64,000 nt of DNA from Lycocorax pyrrhopterus obiensis (GCA_014706295.1 JACSVZ010000004.1:87675047-87739046); one strand, 5' to 3'. Shown: positions 1 to 28,671, counted from the first letter of the stretch. The notes: generated by a model from the letters alone, not told the origin. Made by a program: numbers and translations.

Positions 1-880
1 TCTTAGATGGCTTCAGTGAATTTAGGCACAGAGAGTCAGCAACTGTTTTACAGTAAATTAAAAAAAAAGAAGTGCACAAATACTTGTTCAGTCTCATTCA
101 ATAACAAAAGTGTTTTTTTCTGGACTGTTCACCTCAGAAGAAAAACTGATGTTTCAAGAAGTGGTTGTTAGTACTTCGGTTATGACCTAAGATTCCATAG
201 AAAAGTGTTCTTTCCAGACATGACCATGTTTGTTCTTGTTTATGCAGAATTATCATAAGCAAGAAGTCAATTAGCTCTTAAAATTAAAATTTAGGAAACC
301 TAGTTTTTTGTACACAAGCATACTAAGCTCTCTGACAACCAAGGCAGTCATTTGCACAACATACAAATAAGACCTTGCTCTTTTCTCTTTTAAAAAGTAT
401 GGACTGTGCCCTGTGAAGCAAGACAAGTTACAACTCTCACCATGCCTTTTTTTCAGCATCTTTGAAGTTACACTTTACATGTCTCTTGCAATCATCACAA
501 CTTTTGAGGAGCAACTACACAGAAATCTAGTCTTGTAAAAGAACACACTTTTCTATTACACTGCTCTTATCAGCTTTCTGGTCCAGTAGAGAGTGACAAC
601 TTAAACTGGAATTTGATTCATACAGAAACTGCTGTCCAATTCCTACAGTTCTTCAAAGAAATTCCAGATGTGTCACAAACTTTCTTTTCATCTATACAGA
701 CAACTGAAGACTGAATTTGACACTTGAAATACAATGCAAAGTTTATCTCACTTTTGGAGGGGCAGATAGATTAAGTATTTGTCAGATCAACAAATGTGTG
801 GTAACTAAATGAGGATAAGTGATGCAGCTTGAATCACAGCAGTACTATGTTTGTAAAAACTCATAGCATAAGAGACATAC
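1..880 (-). other. FBXO9: FBXO9 intron 2 (partial), no exon seen
   Basis: This AT-rich stretch lies downstream of FBXO9 coding exon 2 in the minus-strand sense and is read as part of the following intron. I searched by eye for the next expected FBXO9 segment (the region around MFRAQWMFEL in the human protein) and did not find it. Short open frames here have no recognisable similarity. Apart from A-runs I see no repeat. Confidence 0.6.
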
Positions 881-3800
881 CTGAAGATTTGCTTCACCAG
901 ATCTTTCATTGTCATCAGTTCTTACCAAATCAGCGTGACAATCTTCTTCAGCTTCTGCCTAGTAGAGAGCAGTCAAATGTGATTACAGGGTCTGCATAAG
1001 TCCCCACAGCACATTCACAAAGCACAACTGTCATGGACACACATTAAAAAAAAAAATTAAGCACTCCCCCACTTTTGATGACAAAAAATAACTTTAAAAC
1101 TACTGACATCGGTTGTACTTCCCTATTAACTCAATGAAGATAGGTTTTGCATTTTAGACAGGTTAAACCAAGACAGATTAGTTGTGTATCGCTTGAGGGT
1201 TCCATGCTTCAATACAATGGCATACCTGACTAAATACATTCAGTATCTACATCAAAGCAGAGGGCAAAAGCTTCAGTATTAAACAATAATGTGCTTTGTT
1301 CCACAAATTAAAATTTAATCACTATCTTCTCATTCTAAAGATAACCAGTAGTTTTGATTTGTTTAATATTTGCAAGAGCACAAAAGTGCTTGAATAACAA
1401 TAGACACTTTATATACACATGTGAAACTAAACAAGAAATGTATTGGAAAATAAAACAAAAAGCTAGCATGAGAGCTTGACAGCTGGTTTTATTTACAGTA
1501 CAGCTGTGAGACAGGTCAAACAAGTAAGACCTGAAATAAGACCTTCGACTAAACACGGCTCTACATAGGAAGTTAAGCCAGCTAGTTTAAGAGGAAAACT
1601 TAAAAATATGCAAATTTCATTGTGAAGTATACTGAGATTTATGGAGTCTACACTAAAACAAAGGAAAACTAATTCTGAGCATCAGTGACAAGTCACTACA
1701 ATGACAACAACAGCAAGATGCCAGTAAAGGGGAAAAAAACCCCAAAACCTCAACTAAGATACTTGTTTAAGGTTCCTCCTGCAGCTGAAGAAAAACAGTT
1801 TTTCTACTATTCTGCACTGAAATTCACATCTATAGTTCTGCCAGTAGATAATGCAAAGTGAGATTACAAGAAGGCAAACCTGACATTATCACAACTACGT
1901 ACAAGAGTTTTATTGCCCACTCCTTTCTATGGTACACAGTGCTCAGAGACTTCAAGCAACATTCTGACAGTGAGATTCTATCAAGCTCTCAAAAAGAAAT
2001 CTCTACCTCCTGCACAGTTAAAGTGCAGAAATCAAAGCATTCTTGTATTCAGAAAATTTATACCATTTTTACAGCATCTGGAAGTTCTGATCAAACTACA
2101 GAATACTAGCAAACATGATGGGAAGGCAACCTTTAATCTCTTTGTCTTGGTGACAAGCACCTCCCTGGAGTTTGCATATGTCTTCAGATTCCCCAACGAC
2201 CACAAACTTACTGGCTTGTCATCTGTAAAAGTGTTTTCACTGATGTCTCAGATAATTTATCATTTACAATTGATAGACATGGTTGGTTGGCTGAAGATAA
2301 ACAGACATTGCATCTATTTCTACATTCTCATTTTTAATTTCCGTACATTTTTAATTTCCCAGTAGAGGAAACAGGTGAGCCAGAACACTATAAAACACCA
2401 GTGGCATTAAATCTGAGCAAGGAGTAAATAACTTGGAAACTTCATGGGCTTTGATTCCAGAATTTAATTGCAGGGAGTTAATGCCCTACGAGTTGTGACA
2501 GTCCTACCACATTATTAGCATCCAGGAATATTTTGTAGGCAAAGCAGAGCCAGCCTAGGAATGAGCTAGTTCTGAAATGGGTGTCTGCAAGTGTATTATT
2601 ATGGCACTGGGCTGACAGAAATAAGGCCTTATTCTGTCTGTGCAGAGTGCAAGGCTTCTGGTTTCCAGCTGAATTATGTCCAGTCAGCTCTCCAGTCTGG
2701 GCAGAATAAGCCTGGTTTTATCTGCAAAATGCAGAAACTAGCAATTTCTAAACTAAATCAACACACCATCTTCTTGTGCATAAAGGCATGCCCATGAAAA
2801 CCTTTAACTCCTGAATTCTGTAAACAAACTGATTTAAGCGTTGAAACTACTTAGAAGGTGAGGAAGCTGGATGAAGTTTACCTCATTCAAAAACTTTTTA
2901 TTTCACTAATATGTTCAACTCTTGATTTTCATCCCCTCCTCTCTGTTCAACTGCCCTACTTCTTCATTTCTGAGTCACAGTCAGACATGGTAGTGGACCA
3001 ACTGCATCCAAAATGTCATTTGATGCTCTTTAAAACCTAAATATGCTCTCAACTCAAACCAAAAATACTATGAAGACACAGTCCGCAGTCTAAAAGCTGT
3101 CAAAAACCATCATGAAAATGGTTACAACCAAGGTTTTGACTTTTGTCATTACCTTCCCTATATTGTATGCATGTGTGATCTGCAATCTCTCATATCAAAG
3201 GTCTGTCTTCTGGCAGTGGGAGCAACCTAAGTGGCCACCCCTCTAAATTTACTGGTAAACCAATTAATTCGCATTGCTACTGCACAGAAATGAACTGGAA
3301 AACTGATGTCTATTAACAACCTTTCCACTATTTATTTGACCTGATGAAACCCTACGATTTTGCTAGGACAAATGAGTAAACACAGGTACTGTGAAGCAAG
3401 GACCTTCACCTGCAGACAGCTCATGAGATCATACCTAAAGCACTTTGCAAAGCGTAAAAATTGGCTCCTTGCCCCCACTCTGACAATACTTGTATTGTAC
3501 TTATAGTTTCTAAAATTCACAACACAGTGCTCTGACTGCTACTTAGTGGATAAATCTAGACTGTGCATCCCTGTGCTGCTCGGCTTCCTCCTGATACAAG
3601 TCAGCTGTCACATGGAACAGTGACTTCATCCTGATTGAAAGCAAGACATCATAGTGTGTACTGACTGACTGGCTTGACTAATTTTCCCTGAGAAAAGCAG
3701 GAGTCTGTCAAGCCACCAAAAGGTAACATGTCAAAAGTAAACATCTGAATTAGGCTGCAACCTGTAAAAAATGAAGTCAGCCGAACTGATTAGATTCTAA

Positions 3801-4755
3801 TTAGCTTGCAAAGCTTTAGAAATCATTTGCCAAATGCAGAACTAGTTTATCTGCAGAGTTTTGTTTTGCAATCAATAATTGCATGCTGATTTCCTCAGAG
3901 TACATTAACCGCTTACTAGACTGTCTGTAACATCAGGTCCTGTAATAGTTCTGATCTCTATTTCAGCAAAATAAAACCAAGATCAGAAACAGTTCGAAGC
4001 TGAATGTCACCAGTTGAACAGGGCTATGTGTTATGTGTGAACCACATAGAACTCAAGGAGGAGCAAGCACGGCAAAGCGAAACAGTGACTGTCAGCTAAC
4101 ATTCCTCTTGGTTTTATAAAAAAAAGGAGAAAGCCGCCCTATTTTTCTGTAAATGTGGTAGAAGCAACACCGTATTCAAAAATAAGAGTTTTTATAACGG
4201 TGGTAAGACATTTTAAGAGTCCAGTGTGATATAAAGGGTTTAACTTTGAATGATTGAGTTCTCATCATGGATACTTCAATCCATATTGAGGCGCAGTCAA
4301 TAAAGCAATACTGAACCAAGGAGTATTTCTGATATGTTAAATAACAACTCAAATAACTCGAGTCCCTGGCCCACGGAGCCCTTTAAATTACTAAGTGACT
4401 TTAAGCCACCACATTTTCGAGGGAAGAAAGGGAAAGGAAGGGCACGGTCCTCTGTAATGACACAGGGATTTTGTTCACGCGTTCCTACCGAGAGCTAGAT
4501 CGCTCCAGAACCAAGCAGCCCCACTGATCAAAATCCTCTGCGGGAGGCGGCCGTGTCTCGCCGCGGTGGGGCGGGATCACGGCACGTTTCCCACAAGCAT
4601 CACTCGGTTCCCGGGGGCGAACGGGCGGGCAGGGCAGGGCTGCCTGTCAGCAATTCGGCCAGGGGGCCGCTCCCACGCACACACCCCTCGTCCCGGTCTC
4701 GCCTGGCCGTCCCTGCACGGCGGCCGAGCTCCCGCCGCCCGGGCCTGCTCACCAT
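881..4755 (-). CDS. FBXO9: FBXO9, 5' coding exons (partial gene)
   Basis: FBXO9 is an F-box protein, a substrate-recognition subunit of SCF (SKP1-CUL1-F-box) ubiquitin ligases, with a TPR-like N-terminal region and a C-terminal F-box domain. Only the extreme N-terminus is in this window. Exon 1 ends at 4753 with the ATG itself (4755-4753), followed directly by donor GTGAGC. Exon 2 is 958-881 (78 bp, phase 0), with an AG acceptor at 960-959 and donor GTATGT. Joined, they read M-AEAEEDCHADLVR..., then 14 more residues ending in EANLQ. This matches the human start (MAEAEEDCHSDTVRADDDEE) closely. The acidic head is seen; the TPR and F-box exons lie beyond base 1. The gene is divergent from CILK1, as in human, so identity rests on both sequence and synteny. 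The start was chosen because exon 2 has no in-frame ATG before the conserved AEAEED block. Confidence 0.93.
959..4752 (-). other. FBXO9: FBXO9 intron 1
   Basis: This 3.8-kb intron separates the start codon from the next FBXO9 codon. It is AT-rich, becoming CpG-rich only past about 4.5 kb. Several open frames of 60-150 codons occur (for example near 1.9-2.4 kb on the plus strand), but none has recognisable domains or plausible splice context, so they are taken as chance. No clear transposon was recognised. Confidence 0.7.
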
Positions 4756-4842
4756 GCTGCCGACGATCGGGCGGCGCTGTCCCGTCCCGGGGGCTCTGCC
4801 CCCCGGCTTGGTCCGTGTGTCCTCCCTGCCCGCGGGGGGCAC

Positions 4843-4914
4843 TTAGCAGAGTTCTCGGTCGGAGAAGCGCACCACGCAGCGGGAGTCCCTGCGGGCCCTG
4901 CGGACGGCAGCCAT
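4843..4914 (-). other. Upstream ORF in FBXO9 5'UTR (23 codons)
   Basis: An ATG at 4914-4912, in context AAGATGGC, opens a 23-codon frame (MAAVRRARR... ending ELC) that stops at 4843, before the FBXO9 ATG at 4755. If transcription starts upstream of 4914, this would be translated ahead of FBXO9 and could reduce or gate main-ORF translation. The ATG also lies inside a YY1-like motif, so it may exist for DNA-binding reasons only. Whether it is within the transcript is inferred. Confidence 0.4.
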
Positions 4915-5095
4915 CTTCCCGGCGAGCGGGGCCGGCGGCGGGAGCGGCGGGACACGGCCCGGGCGAACCCGCCAGGTCAGAGCGCCGCCTCCCGCGCGGG
5001 CCGCTACGACGCGCGACCGCACAGACTTCCCGTCCCAGTACGCAGTGCGGCCCGCGCCGCCTCTGCCGCCCGTGGCGGAGCGGCGTAAGGCCTGC

Positions 5096-5108
5096 TGGGG
5101 AGCGTAGT
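5096..5108 (-). promoter_or_regulatory. ACTAYRnnnCCCR (ZNF143/M4-type) site 1
   Basis: Minus-strand sequence ACTACGCTCCCCA fits the ACTAYRnnnCCCR consensus bound by ZNF143 and related factors, which is common in bidirectional CpG promoters. It is 44 bp from a second site in the same orientation, which strengthens the call. Confidence 0.65.
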
Positions 5109-5151
5109 CCGCGGCGGCACACCACGGGAAGGGTGACGGAGCAAAGGCTGC

Positions 5152-5164
5152 CGGGAATTGTAGT
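5152..5164 (-). promoter_or_regulatory. ACTAYRnnnCCCR (ZNF143/M4-type) site 2
   Basis: Minus-strand ACTACAATTCCCG, followed by GCA, is a near-perfect match to the ACTACAATTCCC core of the ZNF143/SIX5-type promoter element. It probably marks the core promoter serving CILK1 and FBXO9. Confidence 0.75.
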
Positions 5165-5214
5165 CTCCGCGAATGGAAATCCCGGCAGGAGGGAGCCCAG
5201 GGGCGGGAGCCGAG
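5165..5214 (+). other. CILK1: Possible CILK1 noncoding first exon
   Basis: Just downstream of the ZNF143-type site, a donor-like GCCGAG|GTAAAG occurs at 5214/5215. This is a plausible end of a noncoding CILK1 exon 1. Another donor-like CAG|GTGAGC lies at about 5609/5610. Neither can be chosen without transcript data. CILK1 in mammals has noncoding 5' exons, so one is expected here. Confidence 0.3.
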
Positions 5215-6023
5215 GTAAAGTGGCGATGTCCGGTAGCCGCGATTTCCGCTGTGACGGCGGTCAGGCCGGGACCTGGCACAGGCCAATTGTCGACGGGGTT
5301 ACGGGAGAGCGCTCAGTGCCGCGGCTGTGGAGATAACAGCGGTGCCGAGGCCATTGAATCTCGTGGCCCTGGTCATTTGCCCGTCCAGTTCAGTGAGCAC
5401 AGTTATCACCTGCTGTCAGCACACGCCTCGTCAGGTTTTCTGAAATTGGACTAAACCTATTTTTTTTCTTAAGCGTATCACAGTCTTTTTGTTCCAGAAG
5501 AAAACCACGTGTATGGATCTGTGAACCTTTGTGCATGTCTACTGCCCTGAGCGTTTTCAGGAGGAGGAGGAGGAGGAGGAGGCGACGTGTGTCTTCTCTC
5601 GAGGGGCAGGTGAGCGCTCAGGCTCGGGCAGCGGGAGCAGGAAATGGGGATGCAAGGGCTGTGGGAGCCGGCGTCAGCAGTGGGTTTCAGATCCAGGTGA
5701 CTGTAGAGCTGCTCTGTGGAGAGGAGAGCGTGAGAGGCAAGGGAGCTGCCCGACATGCCGGGCGCCGATCCCTGGGCAGGCTGCCGGAGGTGGTGGGGAG
5801 CAGGGGGGACTGGGTGCTGCTGGCGTGCTGGTCGGCCCTGCGTGAGCAGTTGAGATGATACATAGCATGACCACTTGAGGTTTTGATACGGGGTGCTCAT
5901 GGCTACAACTAGTTATCATTAGTGCTGCTTCTCGTTTGGAGCTGGAGTCAAAGCTGTTTTTCTCCTGCCTGGGTGTGCCTCTTCTTCGATATTAAACATT
6001 AGATATTAGTAAAAATTCCTTTA
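5215..6023 (+). other. CILK1 5' flank or intron, with GGA microsatellite
   Basis: No coding sequence is supported. A pure (GGA)n tract lies at 5561-5582, followed by moderately GC-rich DNA to about 5.85 kb. The overlapping frames there read low-complexity Arg/Glu runs caused by the GGA tract. Confidence 0.5.
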
Positions 6024-6222
6024 CTGTGAGGGCGGTGAGGCACTGGCACAGGTTGCCCTGAGAAGCTATGGATCCCCCCCATCCTTGGCAGTGTTCAGGG
6101 CCAGTTCGGATGGGGGCCTGAGCAACCTGGTCTAGCAGAAAGTGCCCCTGCCCATGGCAGGGGGCTTGAAACTAGATGATTTTTAAGGTAATTTCCAATC
6201 CAAATAATTCTATGATTCTTTT
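6024..6222 (+). mobile_element. CR1 LINE 3' fragment
   Basis: The stretch reads as the 3' end of a CR1 LINE in forward orientation. It shows the GAGGCACTGGCACAGG motif, GAGCAACCTGGTCTAG, and a terminal AATTCTATGATTCTT. CR1 copies are typically 5'-truncated like this one. CR1 is the dominant LINE of birds and non-avian reptiles. Confidence 0.9.
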
Positions 6223-6946
6223 GGGAATGAAGAAGCCTTGCCTCTAACAACAGAAAAATGGTATCCTATGACTGTCGCTGGGCTGAGTGCTAATACGTGG
6301 TTATGCACGTGGGATGTAATACAGGTGGCTTAAAGCAGAAATCTCATGTAAGTGTACACTGCTCCTTCTGGCTTCACTGAGAATCATGCCTGTCTGTTGG
6401 AGGGAATTTGAGTCTTTATTATATATTCATGTAAATGTAAAGATTAGCCTCTGACTAGATGGGGTGGAGGGAGGCACCCAGAGCTTTGTTTTTCCCCACA
6501 CCTGCTTTAGCAAACGAATGTCTTGTCCTACCCTGTACTCCTGAATTACAGCACCAGCTCATCCTCTCTTTCCATACCCTGGGAATTAACTCTGTGCTTT
6601 ACTTTTAAAACCTAAGGGATGAAGTGTAAAAAGAAGTGGAGACTTTCTGAATCACTGTTACAGTCCTCATAATCAATTGGTTTTGAACAATTTTTTGTTC
6701 CTTGTCATTTTTCTGCTGTTGCTGGTATGTCTTAGGCTGACCCTGTCAGAGCCAGGGTGAGCTGCTGGTGTTTGTCTGAGGAAAGCACAGACCCCTCTAG
6801 CAGCGCTTAAAATGTCGATATTCTTCCCATTTGTTCACAATTTGGTATTTCTGCATTCTAGTCTTGTTGTTTAAATCCCTCTCTACGATGTGAGAGAGGC
6901 CCATCACCGTTGTGGGGTTTTTGTTTGTTCGGCTGGGTTTTGTTTT

Positions 6947-7352
6947 CACAGAATCACAGAACTGTGAGGGTTGGTAAGGACCTCTGGAGGTCATCTAGAC
7001 CAACCCCCCTGCCAAGGCAGGGTCACCTAGAGCAGGTTACACAGGAACACGTCCAGGGTGCGTTTTGAATGTCTCCGGAGAGGGAGACTCCACGACCTCC
7101 CCGGGCAGCCTGTTGCAGTGCTCTGCCACCCTCAATGTAAAGAAGTTCTTCCTCACGGTTAATGGAACTTTATGTGTTTCAGTTTATGGCCATTGCTCCT
7201 TGTCCTGTCACTGGGCACCACTGAAAGAGTCTGGCACCATCGTCTTGGCACCGACCTTTGAGATGCTTACACGCATTAACGAAATTCCCTCCCAGTCTTC
7301 CGCAGACTGAATAGGCCCAGCTCCCGCAGCAGTCTCTCATAAGAGACATGCT
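6947..7352 (-). mobile_element. CR1 LINE fragment, reverse
   Basis: It begins CACAGAATCACAGAACTG, the reverse complement of a CR1 tail, and continues through the recognisable CR1 3' region (GGTCATCTAGACCAACCCCC, GTCACTGGGCACCACTGAA). The element is about 400 bp and 5'-truncated, and it abuts the CpG island to its right. Frames read across it are decayed LINE sequence, not a gene. Confidence 0.9.
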
Positions 7353-7369
7353 CCAGAGATGGTTTGGTT

Positions 7370-7870
7370 TGGGTTTTGCGGTTTTTTTGGTTAAAATCCA
7401 GCTCGGCGCCCCCGGCCGCAGTCGTGGGGCGCTGTCCCCCCGCGGGGAGCCCCTGCGGGCCGGGCCGGGCCGGGGGTGCGGGGGGCCGGGCCGGGGCGGG
7501 GGCCGGGGCCGCGCCATGGGCCGAGCGAGGCCCGCGCGGGGCCGCCCTGGGCCGCAGCTGCTCCGCGGGGCAGCGGGGCTGCGGCGTTGCTATTCCGGGC
7601 CTCTCCGCAGGCCGGGCCGGAGCGGGGAGACGCATCCGCGGTGAGTCCCGCCGGGCGCGGCCACGGGCTCGGCCACGGGCACGGCGGGCCGGGGGACCCG
7701 CGTTCCCGTACAGCGAGGAACGGGAGCGGGGGCACTCGAGTGTACAGGGACCGTGGCTGGGGATCGGGCGCCGCCGCAGCGCGGAGGCCGGGCGGGGGCT
7801 GGGACTTAGCCTGAGTGGCGAACCCGCCATCGCACATCTGTCCCTGCCTTGGTGCGCAGCTCGTGGGGCA
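7370..7870. promoter_or_regulatory. Second CpG island (orphan promoter candidate)
   Basis: This 500-bp block is extremely GC- and CpG-rich, including a run of many short G-tracts at about 7455-7511 that could form G-quadruplexes. It lies 2.5 kb from the FBXO9/CILK1 island and 3.4 kb before the CILK1 ATG. It may be an alternative CILK1 promoter or the start of an unrecognised transcript. Nothing in the window downstream clearly matches a second gene using it. Confidence 0.6.
7516..7640 (+). other. Putative first exon with Arg-rich N-terminal ORF
   Basis: An ATG at 7516 in strong context (GCGCCATGGG) opens a frame that continues 41 codons to a consensus donor, CCGCG|GTGAGT at 7640/7641. The peptide (MGRARPARGRPGPQLLR..., containing RCYS) is rich in Arg with no acidic residue until near its end. 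It resembles a mitochondrial presequence, but GC-rich DNA generates such composition by chance. Spliced to a CILK1 exon it would act as a uORF or 5'UTR. I do not recognise a gene. Confidence 0.25.
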
Positions 7871-8707
7871 CCCCCAGAGCCCTCTCTAACAAACGCGGCA
7901 GCCGCCGGGACCGCACCCATGGACACCCACGGCTTTGAACCGCGCGTTTCTCAGTGCTTCCTGCTAGTAATACATTCGTGTAATTGCCAGAGCACAGCAC
8001 AAGTTTGAAAAGGCACATGCTGATTGTTTACTATCTGCGTTTCTCAGCTGTGGCAGAGTGAGCCAGTTTCGCTTTCAGTTCTCGGCGCTTCAGCCCTTCA
8101 AACTGGAGTGGATACGTATTTAAAGGGTTCATAAGCCAAATAGTAGGTTTGAGTTGTACTTAGAAAGTAGTCTCGATACATTAAATTAGGCTTCCTGTTT
8201 AAGGCGCATTACTGGTTGATTTCTGCGGGGAAAAAAGTTATAGGTGAGGTAGAGTCCGAACACGGTGTTACAATATGGTGAAAATAAGGGGTTTACATTT
8301 TTCTCTTTAGTAGCAACACACCTTTTACTTCAAGATATTTTTGCAGTTTATATTTGCATAATCTTAACGATGCGAATTGGTGTAGATTGTACTTTTAAGT
8401 TAGATTATTCATGTTGTAGCTCTGCAGACTGCTTGTCAGAGACTCACGCTCTTTTCAGTGATTTCAGTGGGACTCAGGTGAAGCAGACTGAAGGCCAGGT
8501 AAAGCAGATTTTTAAAAACAACTTCGCTATGAAGTTCAAGAAGAAATGGTGCTGACTGAGTTACCCAGAGAAGACTTTAGTTAGATTTTGGTCAATGGGT
8601 TTTCATACAGGTCGATTTGTGCTTCCATAGGAGCTGGATTAACTTCTGTGCATCCTGGCATGTTTTTTAACATGCATTCCTCACTGAAATCTTTGTTTTC
8701 TGACTGG

Positions 8708-8886
8708 TTTGTTTCTTGGATTTGTTTTGTTTGTTTGTTTTTTGTTTAGTTGTTTTTTGTTTGATTTGGGTGGGGGTGGGTTTTTTTTGTTTTGGTTTTT
8801 TGTTTGGTTGGTTTTGTATTGAGGGGTTTTTTGTTGGTTGTTTTGGGGGGTTGTTGGTTTTGTTTGTTTGGTTTTTTTTTTTTTTT
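8708..8886. repeat. T/G-rich low-complexity tract
   Basis: About 180 bp of almost pure T and G, with repeated TTTTG/TTTG/TTGG words. On the opposite strand it reads as an A/C-rich tract giving a spurious Lys/Asn/Gln/Thr-rich frame. It is probably an expanded simple repeat. Confidence 0.85.
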
Positions 8887-10317
8887 ACTCGCTCACCTTT
8901 ATTCCTCAAAAATATTTCAATTATTCTGTTATGGTCACATTTGACACCAGAGCTGGAATTGCAAAGATAAGTTCATGCAAGTTTTGTGAAAATTGGTGGC
9001 TGTGGAAAGGGTTAGGGTTAGTATCCTCAACAATTAGTATTCTCAACAAGGAATAAGCATTTAGGTTCACCGCTTCATCTGCTCAAGAGACATCAGACAA
9101 ACAATCTATGCAGCCATTGGGGATTATTGCTAGTAGTGTTACGCATCTTTAGTTTTGCTGTGGTTATCAAACATGAAGCAAGGGTGCTCCTCCACTCTTC
9201 TGTCACAGTTGCCTGAAAGGGATATGTGAATGGTAAGCGTAGGAGGGACAGCATAGGAGTCTATGAATTGTAAGACATCACATCTGTTAGGGTCACAGTT
9301 TCAGAACTCTGTTGTTAGGGCAGAACGTATGTGCTGAAAAGTCCACAAGTCCCATCTGTGTTGATTTGAAATTACTGTATAAAATTGTTTGTATATTAAT
9401 AAATTTTACATTTTCAGACTAGGAGAACATGAAAGACTTTGTTGGTGTTTGAAATTTTGTTGCCAAGGATCTGAATAAAGGCTTCTGAGTTGCCATCCAG
9501 TCACTGACCACCTGGAGCAACCAGCTTAAAGCTTTTTAATCTGGATGCAGACCACTGAACATAGCTTTATGCTATTCAGGCGCACAGCCTGAAAACCAGC
9601 CAAAAAGGAACTGGTACTCCAAACTGCTGTTGTTACAGACAGGCTCTGTGTTCCTTGGCAAGTAGTACAAAATGTGGGATTAGGTCTCTAATGTAAGGTG
9701 CTCAGTCCTGGTTCTCTGTAGTAGTGTGTGGAGGGAAACAGGTACTGCTAGAGGGCAGTTCTTGCTGCCTGTCTGAGACACTACCCAGTGTCTGAGATAG
9801 ACTTAGAGACATGTTACACAATGGGTAAATTGTCAAAAGGTCTGTTAACTTCTTATTTCCTGATCTTTGTTCCTGTATCAGTATTAGTAGGGCTAGTAGG
9901 CTTAGAAGATAGAACATAAAGCGTATTCACAAGATCTTTAATCTACAGGATTGTGGCTCTGCACTGATGTCAGTTCAGAGTTCCAGTAACATAATCCCAT
10001 TACTTCTAAAATCATAATACAGCTTTGTGAAATCAGGGAGATATAAGGCTACTACCAAAAAAATTGTGAAAATGTAGTTAAAATACATGTTACAGAATGC
10101 AAAAGTCACAAGCTATGAATATTGCTGTCTTTTTAAGAGGTAGAGAATAAGAGAATGCAGGGACCAAACCTTCCATGCAAGGGAATTCTGTTTTATTTCA
10201 AATGTATGGTTAGTTTACGTAGAATAGTTTACATTTTTTCTAAACTATAGTGGAGGAAATACCAGCAACAATTACATTATAATTAGAAATAAGAAGTTTT
10301 TTGCTTTATTATCCAGC

Positions 10318-10474
10318 AGAGATTCTGTGGATGCCCTGTCCCCTGAAAGTCAAGGCCAGACTGGGTCAAGCTTTGAGCAACCTGGATACTGGAAGGTGTC
10401 TCTGCCCATGGCACAGGAGTTGGAACTAGGAGATTTTTAAGGTCCCTTCCAACCCAAACCATTCTATGATTATT
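10318..10474 (+). mobile_element. CR1 LINE 3' fragment
   Basis: This is the forward-oriented terminal part of CR1: GAGCAACCTGG, CTCTGCCCATGGCA, GGTCCCTTCCAACCC and the tail ATTCTATGATT. It is 5'-truncated and lies in the CILK1 upstream intron. Confidence 0.9.
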
Positions 10475-11242
10475 TTGTTCATACAGTGTCACAGCAAAAG
10501 ATCAGATAGATAATCTGATGTAGCTGCTACTTCTAGAAACTGATTCATGCTTAGAGTTACTGTAGTAAAATACATTTGGTCTTACTTGACATGAATGTAA
10601 TATTCTTCCTCTGAACACTGTTTAAGGGAATGCGTGTGGCTGTGCTCTCTCACACAGGATCTTACGGAAATTCAGGATATTGGTTTAACTGATGGCAGTG
10701 TGACTTGTAAGATGGTGATGTACATGTCTAATAATTTGGCTGGGACAGATCCTCTCCTATTGTATTGTAAAGCTTCATTTTTTCTCGTAGCAGACTGTTT
10801 TCTCCAGGCCGTGAGACTTTATCCTCTGACTTTAGCAATAGTGTATCCCATCAGGGCTGCCTGCAAGCTTGCTGTAAGGTACCTTTAGCTTTAGCATAAG
10901 AGTGGCTTTGGGGAACATACCCAGTGACATCCAGATACAGGCTGGCCCTTTCTGGTGAGAGACCAAGACGAGTGTTTGTGTATGGCTGACAAGGACTGTC
11001 CTCTTGGAGGAGAGTGGAATCTGCAAACAAGCAATCTCAGAAGGGTACAGAAATCAAATGGATTATGTTCTGTGCTTTCAGACCAAACGCTAAGTCTTGA
11101 AAACATGATTCCTGCAACTGTTCACACTGTCCTGAGTGCTCTATATTTATGCTGCCACAGAAAGAACTGGTTACACTCGGAGGAGAAAAAACGCAAGAAA
11201 CGCTAAGGACTGAAATGCGCTTGCAGCTAAAGTATCCTCATC

Positions 11243-28671
<17,429 letters not shown>

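Larger units (their letters stand above)
4540..5340. promoter_or_regulatory. CpG-island bidirectional promoter, FBXO9/CILK1
   Basis: A sharp GC- and CpG-rich block separates FBXO9 (leftward) from CILK1 (rightward). No TATA box is apparent, and elements typical of CpG promoters are present: two ACTAYRnnnCCCR motifs and an AAGATGGC (YY1-like) element at 4920-4913 on the minus strand, just inside the likely FBXO9 5'UTR. Human ICK and FBXO9 are known to share a bidirectional promoter, and the arrangement is the same here. Open frames covering this block on both strands reflect absence of stops in GC-rich DNA and are not called as genes. Exact TSS positions cannot be read from sequence. Confidence 0.85.
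7871..11242 (+). other. CILK1 5' region/intron, no supported exon
   Basis: This 3.4-kb AT-rich stretch leads to the CILK1 start codon. It holds a T/G-rich low-complexity tract and a CR1 fragment (listed separately). The acceptor for the first coding exon is probably CTTGCAG ending at 11226, or CTGCCACAG ending at about 11160; both lie in weak pyrimidine context. No domain-bearing open frame was seen. Confidence 0.5.

Noticed and set aside
4566..5336. Long open frames (up to 256 codons) on both strands of the first CpG island
   Set aside because: GC-rich DNA has few stops; no domains, no splice-consistent conservation, and the region is explained as a bidirectional promoter.
7276..8008. 200-plus-codon frames on both strands of the second CpG island
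   Set aside because: Low-complexity Arg/Pro/Ala/Gly translations in overlapping frames; only the short Kozak ATG-to-donor segment is kept as a weak candidate.
9009..9021. GGGTTAGGGTTA, telomere-like
   Set aside because: Only two units; too short for an interstitial telomeric array.
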